The notes: generated by a model from the sequence alone, not told the origin. Shown: positions 1 to 7,033, counted from the first letter of the stretch. The stretch: 8,389 nucleotides of DNA from Bacteroidales bacterium (GCA_024762735.1 JANTGU010000085.1:1-8389), one strand, 5' to 3'. Made by a program: numbers and translations.

Positions 1-1
1 T

Positions 2-1534
2 TTGATTTTTGCCCGGCATCCTGCCTTGCAATCCATTGCCATGATGTCGATTATCGGCATCCTATCGGTGGTACTCATCACCTTCTCCATCGAGCCGGTA
101 TTATTCAGGTGGCTTACCACCTATTCAAAGGGAACGCGGAAAAGGCCTGTTACGTTCCTGGATTTTATTTTTTCCATCTGGTCGGGAATTTTGTTTATTG
201 GAGGAGGAGCCATGTTATCGGTAATAGCAGGCATACTGCAACTACTACCCGGGGATGAGCAAAAGAAGAAACTCTTTTTCCACAAACTGCTAAAGCATTC
301 GACCAAGGCACTTATCTATTCCAACTTCCTGTCTCCCAAAAAATTTATCAATCCCCATGGCGAGGACTTTTCTAAACCGGCCATCATCATTGCCAATCAC
401 CAATCGCACATCGACCTGATGATTTTGATGTTACAAACCCATAAAGTAGCTGTGTTTACCAACAAGGCCAATTACAACAACAAAGTGTACGGAAAAGCAC
501 TTAAGTATGCCGGTTTCATCCCTGCTTACACGGGTCATGAAGATGCAACGAAACAACTTGCACGGTTAGTAGGTGAAGGCTACTCACTGGCTATCTTTCC
601 CGAAGGCCACCGAACCGATGACAGTCACATCCGGCGCTTTCACAAGGGGGCCTTTTATCTTGCCGAGAAGCTGAATCTTGACATCATTCCCATGGTTATC
701 CACGGCCCTAACGAGATGCTTAAGAAAAGTGAACTCTTTTTAAAAAGAGGAACCATTACAGTAAAAATTTACCCCCGGCTTTTGATAACAGACTCACGAT
801 GGGGCGAAGACCTACGTGAAAAAAAGCATGCTATCCAGGAGTGGTTTCGACATGAATACGCGACCCTGAAGGAGGAAGCTGAAACCCCTGAATACCTCGC
901 GGGATTTATTAAGCAAAACTTCATTTACAAAGGTCCCATACTCGAATGGTACACGAAAATTAAAATCAGGCTGGAAGCGGACTACCGCTTTTTTGATGAA
1001 ATCATTCCACGCAATGGCATCATCACGGACCTGGGTTGCGGTTATGGCTACCTTGGATTGATGCTGTCGTTGCGGTCGGCAGCGCGTACCGTTCATGGAT
1101 TTGATTATGATGAGCAAAAAATCAAAACCGTCGCCCATTGTGCTGTTGCCGGGAGCAACTGCACCTTTGAGCAAGCCGACATCACCCGAATAGCATTGCC
1201 CCCATCGGATGTATTTATTTTAAACGACGTTTTGCACTACTTCCCACGGGAAAAGCAACAGGATGTCTTACTGCGCTGTATGCAAAGCGTTCACTCCAAG
1301 GGAATGATCATTATCCGCGATGGAGATAAAGCATTAAAGAAAAGACACCGGGGTACCCGTTTAACCGAGCTGTTTTCAACCCGAACCGGTTTTAACAAAA
1401 CGGAACACGAATTGGAATTTATTTCAGAATCGATGATACGAGATTTAGTTGACCTCTCAAACTTTGATTTTGAGGTCATCGATAAAACCCAGTTTACATC
1501 GAACAAAATATTTATTATCACTAAAAAACAGTAA
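2..1534 (+). CDS. C-terminal part of MMPL transporter/lysophospholipid acyltransferase/SAM methyltransferase fusion (5' truncated)
   Basis: The frame is open at the window edge. The TTG at its first codon is not a credible start, because the sequence begins in membrane-protein context. Visible residues 10-36 and 53-82 are hydrophobic and look like the last helices of an MMPL/RND-type exporter. Residues about 120-290 form a PlsC-type acyltransferase: NHQSHID at 132-138 is the HX4D catalytic motif (H133, D138), FPEGHR at 199-204 is the substrate-binding motif, and IPMVIHG follows at about 229-235. Residues about 335-450 are a class I SAM methyltransferase with DLGCGYG at 343-349, the acidic residue after strand 2 at D368, and NDVLHYF at 408-414. 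Such three-part fusions are known in Bacteroidota, beside aryl-polyene or flexirubin-type genes. The inferred role is inner-membrane export of the product with acyl transfer to a lipid and methylation. The domain calls are secure; the substrate is inferred. The next gene follows after 18 bases, which suggests one operon. Confidence 0.85.
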   Translation: MIFARHPALQSIAMMSIIGILSVVLITFSIEPVLFRWLTTYSKGTRKRPVTFLDFIFSIWSGILFIGGGAMLSVIAGILQLLPGDEQKKKLFFHKLLKHSTKALIYSNFLSPKKFINPHGEDFSKPAIIIANHQSHIDLMILMLQTHKVAVFTNKANYNNKVYGKALKYAGFIPAYTGHEDATKQLARLVGEGYSLAIFPEGHRTDDSHIRRFHKGAFYLAEKLNLDIIPMVIHGPNEMLKKSELFLKRGTITVKIYPRLLITDSRWGEDLREKKHAIQEWFRHEYATLKEEAETPEYLAGFIKQNFIYKGPILEWYTKIKIRLEADYRFFDEIIPRNGIITDLGCGYGYLGLMLSLRSAARTVHGFDYDEQKIKTVAHCAVAGSNCTFEQADITRIALPPSDVFILNDVLHYFPREKQQDVLLRCMQSVHSKGMIIIRDGDKALKKRHRGTRLTELFSTRTGFNKTEHELEFISESMIRDLVDLSNFDFEVIDKTQFTSNKIFIITKKQ

Positions 1535-1552
1535 CAAACCAATCAGAAATTT

Positions 1553-3052
1553 ATGGACAACAAATACGACATCATTGTTATAGGAAGCGGTATTGGCGGG
1601 CTTATGAGCTCGTTTGTATTAAGTAAACACGGTTATAAAGTCTGTCTGCTGGAAAAGAACGGAAAGCTGGGCGGCACCTTGCAGGCGTACAAGCGCAACG
1701 GCCGTATGCTGGGAACCGGGATGCACTACATTGGCAGCCTGGATGAAGGACAGATGATGCACAACATTTTTAAGTATTTCGGTCTGTTCGAAGGGTTGCA
1801 ATATCAACGGATGGATGACGACGGTTTTGATGTCTTCAACATCGGGGGCAAAGAAATCAAATTTCCCATGGGGATGAACAACTACCGCAAAAGCATGGTT
1901 CAGCAATTTCCCGAAGAAGAAGAAGCCATCAACCAATATATTTCAGGGCTTTTGAGCACTGTCAAAGAGCAAGATGTTTACTCGCTACAGGAGCCCTCGG
2001 AAGGAAAAAACTCCGAAAGCAGCTTTTTGGCAACCAACGCCTGGGACTACATCTGCTCGCTCACCAACAATCCCGATTTAAGAAACAACATGGCAGCGCT
2101 CAATTTTGTGTATGCCGGGCGCAAGGAAGTTACCCCCATGTACAACCATGCCCTTATCAACTACTATTTTATCAGCAGCGCTTACCGCATTGTGGGCAAT
2201 ACCCAGATGATTGCAGACCGGTTGGCATCGCAGATAAAATCGCTTGGCGGGACCATTTACAATCGTCAGGAAGTTAACGAACTGGTTTTTGACGGGGATA
2301 AGTTAACCGGAGTAAAAACCACTTCGGGGGATACCTATTTTGCCGACAGCTTTATTTCGAACGCACACCCCGCCACTACTATGGGATGGATTCCGGAAGG
2401 CAAGATTAAGAAAACTTACCGCAAGCGACTAACCAACCTGCACGATACGCTGTCTGCCTTTTCGTTACACCTGATTTTAAAACCGGGCACGGTAAAGTAT
2501 CGAAACTTCAATTACAACTTTTACAAAAACAGCGATGTGTGGTATGCTTCCACCTACGATGAGAAAAAATGGCCTGAACACTATTTTATCCATTGGCCTG
2601 CCGACAAGCTCAATCCTGAATACGTGGACAATGTAACGATTTTAACACACATGAAGTTTGAAGAGGTGGAAAAATGGAAAGAGCTTCCCATCAAACGGCG
2701 GGGTGAGGAATACGAGCAGTTTAAAAAAGCAAAAGCTGAGAAACTGTTAAATTTGGTTTCGGAGCAGTTTCCCGAATTTAAAGAAAACCTGGAAACCTAT
2801 TACGTGGCTACTCCCCTGTCGTTTAAAGACTACCTGGGCACTCCTACCGGCTCGATGTATGGCACCGAGCGTAATTTTGAACGTCCCTTCGATTCGTACC
2901 TGTCGCACCGCACAAAAATTCCCAACCTCTTTTTAACCGGTCAAAATCTGAACCTGCATGGCATGTTGGGAGTTAGTTTAAGTAGTTTAATAACATCGGG
3001 TGAATTTGTGGGGTTAAAAAAACTTTTAAAGGATGTGAGAGAGTCCTTTTAA
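1553..3052 (+). CDS. FAD-dependent oxidoreductase of the phytoene desaturase/retinol saturase (CrtI/RetSat) type
   Basis: A complete protein of 499 residues, the usual length for this family. The N-terminus carries a Rossmann dinucleotide-binding motif GSGIGG at 11-16, a ribose-binding acidic residue E34 at the end of the second strand, and a GG pair at 40-41 followed by the GTGMHYIG stretch at 54-61, as in CrtI-like proteins. The C-terminal FAD signature is PNLFLTGQNLNLHG at about 456-469. These proteins desaturate, saturate or isomerise conjugated polyenes such as carotenoids and retinol. The upstream neighbour suggests that the substrate here is an aryl-polyene or flexirubin-like chain rather than a carotenoid, but this is inference. 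No carotenoid genes are visible. ATG 1553 is chosen because the Rossmann strand begins at once. The upstream spacer is AT-rich with no clear Shine-Dalgarno sequence, as is usual in Bacteroidota. Probably cotranscribed with the preceding gene. Confidence 0.85.
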   Translation: MDNKYDIIVIGSGIGGLMSSFVLSKHGYKVCLLEKNGKLGGTLQAYKRNGRMLGTGMHYIGSLDEGQMMHNIFKYFGLFEGLQYQRMDDDGFDVFNIGGKEIKFPMGMNNYRKSMVQQFPEEEEAINQYISGLLSTVKEQDVYSLQEPSEGKNSESSFLATNAWDYICSLTNNPDLRNNMAALNFVYAGRKEVTPMYNHALINYYFISSAYRIVGNTQMIADRLASQIKSLGGTIYNRQEVNELVFDGDKLTGVKTTSGDTYFADSFISNAHPATTMGWIPEGKIKKTYRKRLTNLHDTLSAFSLHLILKPGTVKYRNFNYNFYKNSDVWYASTYDEKKWPEHYFIHWPADKLNPEYVDNVTILTHMKFEEVEKWKELPIKRRGEEYEQFKKAKAEKLLNLVSEQFPEFKENLETYYVATPLSFKDYLGTPTGSMYGTERNFERPFDSYLSHRTKIPNLFLTGQNLNLHGMLGVSLSSLITSGEFVGLKKLLKDVRESF

Positions 3053-3106
3053 TCACCAAGAGTGTCATGGTAGCATAGATTGTTCATTTTACACCCCAGA
3101 TGCCTC

Positions 3107-3802
3107 ATGAAAAATTATGGCCGTATCCTGTTGATCTCTCTTCTGGTTTTGCCAGCAGTACTATTAGCTCAAAACCAACGCGTTTATGTTGCCGAAGGTG
3201 TTGGCACCACGATGATTGAAACATCGAAGAACTACACCACCACCACCTTTTACGATAGCTTTTGGGATTTTGATGCCGATTTCAAATATGGCATCCTCTA
3301 TTTAATCAATGGCGACTCCATCGACAACCTGGGCATCCGGTACAACATTACCCGCGACCGCTTTGAAGCAGTAAGCAATGAGAAAAAGGGTATCTATATT
3401 GTGAACCCCGATGTCATCACACGGATTCGGCGCATGAGTGAAGAGTTTGCCCACTTCAAATATTATAACGCACAAAACCGACTCTCGAAAGGATATTTTA
3501 ACATCGTGGACGATGGTAAAACCAAACTACTTTACCGTAAGGCCGAGAAACATAAAGAGGGAAAGAAAGGTGCCTTTGGCTACTCCTCCTTCAAGTCGTT
3601 TGATTCGGATTACTACATCAAAAAAACAACCGAAAAATATCCCGTGCTCATCAAACGAAACAGGCAATCGGTGTTGGATAACCTTGGAGATGAAAAGGAG
3701 GCCATCGAAGCATTCGTAGCTAACAACAGCCTGCACTACCACAAAGTCCATGACCTGGTTTCTATCCTAACATTTTATGACCGATTAAAAAATCAAAATT
3801 AA
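3107..3802 (+). CDS. Secreted/periplasmic protein of unknown function with signal peptide
   Basis: ATG 3107 gives 231 residues. The frame extends to a TTG at 3080, but the ATG start places a positive N-region (K2, R6) directly before a hydrophobic core at 7-20 and a likely signal peptidase I site after A21 (LLA|Q). No lipoprotein cysteine is present. Two segments stand out. Residues about 62-86 (YGILYLINGDSIDNLGIRYN and following) read as alternating beta strands. Residues about 176-228 contain YPVLIKRN, then NLGDEKEAIEAFV and a YDRL end, which from memory resembles a C-terminal helical segment common in uncharacterised Bacteroidota exported proteins. The protein is rich in Tyr, Lys and Asp and has no enzyme motif that I recognise. 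It begins 54 bases after the oxidoreductase and stops one base before the next gene, so it is probably cotranscribed with that gene. No function is assigned. Confidence 0.8.
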   Translation: MKNYGRILLISLLVLPAVLLAQNQRVYVAEGVGTTMIETSKNYTTTTFYDSFWDFDADFKYGILYLINGDSIDNLGIRYNITRDRFEAVSNEKKGIYIVNPDVITRIRRMSEEFAHFKYYNAQNRLSKGYFNIVDDGKTKLLYRKAEKHKEGKKGAFGYSSFKSFDSDYYIKKTTEKYPVLIKRNRQSVLDNLGDEKEAIEAFVANNSLHYHKVHDLVSILTFYDRLKNQN

Positions 3803-3803
3803 C

Positions 3804-4574
3804 ATGGAAAAACATCTGCTATCGAAATCAACTTTTATGCGTGGCGCTCAATGCCCCAAGTCGTTGTACCTGCATAAAAAGCGGCCTTTTCTTCGAGACC
3901 GGCTTGCCCCGGAGCAACTGGCAAAATTCAGAAGGGGCACCAAGCTTGGCCTGGTGGCACAACGACTGTTTCCGGGGGGGATTGATGTAAGACCCCGCTC
4001 GTACCAGCAATACGCTAAAAAGCTGATGGAAACACAAGAGGTGATCCATTCGCAAAGTCACGATGTTATTTATGAAGCAGGTTTTCAATATGACAGGCTG
4101 TTGGTTTTCCTTGATATTCTTGCCAAAGAAGAGAACAATTGGGTTGGCTACGAAGTTAAAAGCGCTTTAAAAATTTCGGACACCTTTTTGCTAGATGCGG
4201 CCTTTCAATACTATGTGATTACCAACTCGGGGCTGCCTCTTAAAGATTTTCAAATCATTTATATCAACAAGGATTACCAATTTGACGGAACCTTGAACCT
4301 GGATGCCCTGTTTAATAAAGAGAGCGTTTTGGACAGGATTCTTCCGCTCCAGTCGTTTGTAAAAGAAAAGATTGAAGAGAGCAAGGCCGCGCTGGAGCTG
4401 AAAAAGTCGCCGCCTATTGAACCCGGAGCACAGTGTACTACCCCATACCCGTGTGATTTTATCGGACACTGCTGGAAGAAAATTCCAAAAGAGCAGTGGC
4501 CGCAGATTTCGTATTCGGGCGAAGAGTTTTACGATTTTGTTGATGAGGTGTTAAAGCTGGTTAAGGTTGTGTAA
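3804..4574 (+). CDS. PD-(D/E)XK nuclease-like protein with four-Cys Fe-S motif, resembling the N-terminal half of DUF2779 proteins
   Basis: 256 residues from ATG 3804. An N-terminal cysteine, C17 in GAQCPKSLYL, and a C-terminal trio, C211, C217 and C223 (spacing C-X5-C-X5-C), match the split four-cysteine pattern that holds a 4Fe-4S cluster in Cas4/AddB-type nucleases. Between them lie D104 (FLDIL) and E117-V-K119 (YEVKS), the expected PD-(D/E)XK metal-binding and catalytic residues, and then the AAFQYYV segment at 132-138 in the position of the RecB-family Q motif. DUF2779 proteins, as I recall them, carry this module followed by an RNase H-like exonuclease half of about 250 residues. Here the protein stops about 33 residues after C223, so that half is absent. 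No CRISPR or RecBCD/Add partners are nearby, so a Cas4 role is unlikely. It starts one base after the preceding stop, and a repeat array follows. It is either a genuine short form or a 3'-truncated gene. The nuclease fold call is good; the biological role is unknown. Confidence 0.75.
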   Translation: MEKHLLSKSTFMRGAQCPKSLYLHKKRPFLRDRLAPEQLAKFRRGTKLGLVAQRLFPGGIDVRPRSYQQYAKKLMETQEVIHSQSHDVIYEAGFQYDRLLVFLDILAKEENNWVGYEVKSALKISDTFLLDAAFQYYVITNSGLPLKDFQIIYINKDYQFDGTLNLDALFNKESVLDRILPLQSFVKEKIEESKAALELKKSPPIEPGAQCTTPYPCDFIGHCWKKIPKEQWPQISYSGEEFYDFVDEVLKLVKVV

Positions 4575-4612
4575 GTAGAGAGGGTTAGGGCAAGAAGTTC
4601 GAGAATATATTC

Positions 4613-4800
4613 ACCGCAAAGGACGCAAGGGATTTAACCGCAAGGGACGCAAGGGTTTCGCAAGGAACGCGAAGGGAATTGACCGCTAAGAGCGCAAGGG
4701 AATACGCAAAGGACGCTAGGAACGATTCACTTTGCGAACTTTGCGTATTCTTAGCGTACTTAGCGGTTAAATGTTTGACCGCAAGGGATAGTACACAAGG
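4613..4800. repeat. Intergenic array of CGCAAAG-type repeats with an inverted distal part
   Basis: Ten forward cores (CGCAA and variants CGCTA, CGCGA) start at 4615, 4624, 4639, 4648, 4659, 4668, 4684, 4693, 4705 and 4714. They come as five pairs, always 9 bases apart within a pair and 11 to 16 bases between pairs. Typical units read ACCGCAAGGGACGCAAGGG. Four inverted cores (GCG of TTTGCG/TTAGCG) follow at 4734, 4743, 4754 and 4763, again 9, 11 and 9 apart. One further forward unit begins at 4778, with a degenerate partner. Similar CGCAAAG-rich repeats are, as I recall, scattered between genes in many environmental bacteria, where their translations appear as spurious proteins. The array separates the nuclease-like gene from comM. 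Its function is unknown. Confidence 0.85.
4682..4767. other. Long imperfect inverted repeat (potential hairpin) within the repeat array
   Basis: Two perfect paired segments lie in register: ACCGCTAAG at 4682-4690 with CTTAGCGGT at 4759-4767 (9 bp), and GAATACGCAAAG at 4700-4711 with CTTTGCGTATTC at 4739-4750 (12 bp). Weaker pairing lies between them. The loop is at most 27 bases and can shorten because the CGC at 4714 can pair with the GCG at 4734. No T-run follows the right arm, so this is not a classical intrinsic terminator on the plus strand. Confidence 0.75.
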
Positions 4801-4824
4801 CACACTATGAAGCATATTTTTTTC

Positions 4825-4832
4825 TATCTTTG
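4825..4832 (+). promoter_or_regulatory. Bacteroidota-type -7 promoter box for comM
   Basis: TATCTTTG matches the TAnnTTTG -7 consensus of the Bacteroidota primary sigma factor exactly. Transcription would begin near 4838-4840, leaving a leader of about 20 bases before the ATG at 4858. No TTTG -33 box is evident at the expected distance upstream, where the sequence is the degraded end of the repeat array. The call rests on the -7 box and its position alone. Confidence 0.5.
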
Positions 4833-4857
4833 TTAATCATCGAATGAAACTAAAATT

Positions 4858-6393
4858 ATGCTGGTTAAAACGTTTGGCAGTGCCCTGCAGGGAATCGATT
4901 CCATGCTCATTACCGTGGAGGTGAGTGTTGGCAAGGGAACCGGGTTTAGCCTAGTGGGACTACCCGACAATGCCGTGAAAGAGAGTAACCAGCGGGTATT
5001 TTCATCCATTTGGAATTCGGGATTCAGGTATCCCCACAACAAGGTGGTCATCAGCATGACACCGGCCGATGTAAAAAAAGAGGGTTCCGCTTACGACCTG
5101 ACTATCGCCATCGGCATTTTGGCAGCATCGAAACAAATCTCCGACGAGCACCTTAGTGAATATCTAATCATGGGAGAGCTTTCGCTTGATGGCAGCATCA
5201 ATCCCATTAAAGGAGCGCTCCCCATTGCCCTGAGTGCTAAAAAAGCGGGTTTCAAGGGAATCATTCTTCCCGAGGTAAATGCACCCGAAGCTGCTATTGT
5301 GGAGGGTCTTACCGTGTTTGGCTTTAAAACATTGGCTGATGTAGCCGAAATGCTGGACGATAAAATAACCCCGTTACCCGTTACTGTAAACCTGGAAGCA
5401 CTCTTTGAAAGTGGCACGTCCGACTACCCCTTCGATTTTGAAGACGTGAAAGGACAGGAAAACATTAAACGTGCCTTGGAAATTGCAGCTGCCGGTGGCC
5501 ACAACGTAATCATGATTGGCCCTCCCGGTTCGGGAAAAACCATGCTCGCCAAACGACTTCCCTCTATTCTCCCTCCCATGACGCTGGACGAAGCATTGGA
5601 GACTACCAAAATCCATTCGGTTTCAGGGGTATTAAGCAGCGATACCGCCCTGATTACTTCCAGACCTTACCGATCACCTCATCACACCATCAGCGATGCC
5701 GGTTTGATTGGCGGCGGCACTTTTCCACAACCCGGTGAAATATCGCTGGCACAAAACGGTGTTTTGTTTTTGGATGAGCTGCCTGAGTTTAAACGTTCGG
5801 TGCTGGAAGTGATGCGGCAGCCCATGGAGGACCGGGTGGTAACCATTGCCAGGGCAAAAATGAGCGTGGAATATCCCGCCTCGTTTATGCTTGTGGCTGC
5901 CATGAATCCCTGCCCGTGTGGTTACTACAACCATCCTACCCGTGCTTGTGTTTGCTCACCGGGTGCCGTTAAAAAGTATCTCAACCGGATATCAGGCCCC
6001 CTCATGGACAGAATCGACCTGCACGTGGAAGTTATCCCGGTATTGGTGAAAGACCTGACAGAACTTCCCAAGGGAGAATCCAGTAACATTATCCGCGAGC
6101 GGGTTATCGCTGCCCGAAAAATACAGCAACAGCGCTTTAAAGATACCAACCTTCACAGCAATGCTCAAATGTCGCGCAAAGACCTGGAAAAATATTGCCA
6201 ATTAAATAGCGAAGGCGTCAGCTTGTTGAAAACCGCCATGGAGAAACTAAGTCTGTCAGCCAGGGCTTACGACAGAATTTTAAAAGTATCGCGCACCATT
6301 GCCGATTTGGAAAAGTCAGAAAACATCAAGTCCAATCATTTGGCCGAGGCCATCCAGTACCGAAGCCTTGACAGGGAAAATTGGGGAAATTAA
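4858..6393 (+). CDS. comM: YifB/ComM family Mg-chelatase-like AAA+ ATPase
   Basis: A full-length protein of 511 residues. The N-terminal domain (about 1-165) has the ComM/Lon-like fold, with GFSLVGLPDNAVKES at 29-43 and MTPADVKKEGSAYDL at 67-81. The AAA+ core begins with FEDVKGQ at 194-200. Walker A is GPPGSGKT at 221-228, YRSPHH lies at 271-276, and Walker B is VLFLDELPE at 302-310 (D306, E307). Sensor 1 is N350, within NPCPCGYY. That motif starts a cysteine cluster (C352, C354, C364, C366) which may bind a metal. The arginine-finger region is SGPLMDRIDLH at 379-389, sensor 2 is in SARAYDR at 467-473, and the family end signature YRSLDR is at 501-506. In Gammaproteobacteria, ComM is a hexameric helicase that drives branch migration of incoming DNA during natural transformation. 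In Bacteroidota the role is probably recombination-related but is little tested. No competence gene is adjacent. Confidence 0.93.
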   Translation: MLVKTFGSALQGIDSMLITVEVSVGKGTGFSLVGLPDNAVKESNQRVFSSIWNSGFRYPHNKVVISMTPADVKKEGSAYDLTIAIGILAASKQISDEHLSEYLIMGELSLDGSINPIKGALPIALSAKKAGFKGIILPEVNAPEAAIVEGLTVFGFKTLADVAEMLDDKITPLPVTVNLEALFESGTSDYPFDFEDVKGQENIKRALEIAAAGGHNVIMIGPPGSGKTMLAKRLPSILPPMTLDEALETTKIHSVSGVLSSDTALITSRPYRSPHHTISDAGLIGGGTFPQPGEISLAQNGVLFLDELPEFKRSVLEVMRQPMEDRVVTIARAKMSVEYPASFMLVAAMNPCPCGYYNHPTRACVCSPGAVKKYLNRISGPLMDRIDLHVEVIPVLVKDLTELPKGESSNIIRERVIAARKIQQQRFKDTNLHSNAQMSRKDLEKYCQLNSEGVSLLKTAMEKLSLSARAYDRILKVSRTIADLEKSENIKSNHLAEAIQYRSLDRENWGN

Positions 6394-6443
6394 AAACAAC
6401 GATGGCAAAACATCGGTTTGGTTAAAATTTATAAAAGCATAAC

Positions 6444-6872
6444 ATGGATTTCACACCTATCGATTTAGAAAAGTTAAACAGTGTAAACAAGGGCACCATG
6501 ATGGAGGCACTTGGCATAGAGTACCTCGAAGCCCGCGAGGGTTATCTAAAAGCCAAAATGCCGGTGGACGAACGCACGTACCAGCCGGCAAAGTTATTGC
6601 ATGGTGGCGCCTCGATGGCACTGGCCGAAACGTTGGGAAGCGTGGGGTCGTCCATCATGGTCAACCTGAACGAGTACGAGGTGCGGGGGTCGCAACTCAG
6701 TGCCAACCATATTAAAAGCGCCAAAGAGGGCTGGGTAATTGGCGAAGCCATCCTGCTGCACCGTGGACGCAACACCCACGTTTGGAATATCGACATAAAG
6801 GATGAATCGGGTAAGCTGATTTCTACCTGCCGACTTACTAACTTCATTATCAAGAGGCGGAAGAAAAGTTAA
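6444..6872 (+). CDS. PaaI/MenI-type hotdog-fold acyl-CoA thioesterase
   Basis: 142 residues, the normal size for a single hotdog domain. The order MPVDERTYQPAKLLHGG at 39-55 followed by ASMALAETLGSVG at 56-68 closely follows E. coli YdiI (MenI). It includes the substrate-loop Q47, the H53-G54-G55 oxyanion motif and the catalytic E62 at the start of the long helix. SANHIKSAKEG at 86-96 and STCRLTNFII at 127-136 complete the family pattern. MenI hydrolyses 1,4-dihydroxy-2-naphthoyl-CoA in menaquinone synthesis, and relatives act on phenylacetyl- or benzoyl-CoA thioesters. The DHNA-CoA role is plausible because Bacteroidota generally use menaquinone, but no other men gene is in the window, so no symbol is given. 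It lies 50 bases after comM with no clear promoter between them, so read-through from comM is likely. The start at ATG 6444 fits the family N-terminus. Confidence 0.85.
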   Translation: MDFTPIDLEKLNSVNKGTMMEALGIEYLEAREGYLKAKMPVDERTYQPAKLLHGGASMALAETLGSVGSSIMVNLNEYEVRGSQLSANHIKSAKEGWVIGEAILLHRGRNTHVWNIDIKDESGKLISTCRLTNFIIKRRKKS

Positions 6873-7015
6873 TCGCCGGGTGTTTTGTTAAAAGGTGATG
6901 GTTATTACATCGCTGAACATGAATTCTATGAATAGGTAACGGTTCAATCCACCCGGGTGATAGCTGTAAACAACAGATGGAAATTCACTATTTGTCACCC
7001 CAAAATAATTCCGTG

Positions 7016-7033
7016 AAACAGGTTCTCCTGTTT
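7016..7033 (+). terminator. Possible terminator hairpin downstream of the thioesterase gene
   Basis: AAACAGG at 7016-7022 pairs perfectly with CCTGTTT at 7027-7033 around a TTCT loop. Only a short T-run follows (TTTTGATT, shared with the right arm), and the hairpin is about 143 bases past the thioesterase stop, so the call is weak. Confidence 0.3.

Noticed and set aside
3028..3050. Hairpin AAAGGA/TCCTTT over the oxidoreductase stop as a terminator
   Set aside because: It is a six-base, weak stem with a ten-base loop and no real T-tract, and most of it lies inside coding sequence.
3076..3083. TAGATTGT as a -7 promoter box for the secreted protein gene
   Set aside because: It lacks one T of the TAnnTTTG consensus and has no -33 TTTG upstream; cotranscription with the oxidoreductase is equally possible.
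3080..3106. TTG 3080 as the start of the secreted protein
   Set aside because: It would place nine extra residues with no role before a textbook signal peptide; ATG 3107 gives the correct N-region.
3438..3719. A 93-codon plus-strand frame inside the secreted-protein gene
   Set aside because: It overlaps a frame with a signal peptide and conserved-looking segments; its translation is a basic, unpatterned shadow.
4613..4800. CRISPR array
   Set aside because: The repeated unit is only about 19 bases and degenerate, the gaps are 2 to 8 bases with no unique spacers, and the second block is inverted. There are no cas genes, and the nearby nuclease-like protein is DUF2779-like rather than a Cas4 in context.
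4585..4815. A 76-codon open frame on the minus strand across the repeat array
   Set aside because: Its translation is low-complexity repetition (LAVK, FAVN, KYAKN patterns) produced by the repeat units. It has no domain and is a well-recognised type of spurious protein call.
6400..6415. CGATG/CATCG hairpin between comM and the thioesterase gene as a terminator
   Set aside because: The stem is five bases with no following T-run, and the short spacer suggests read-through.
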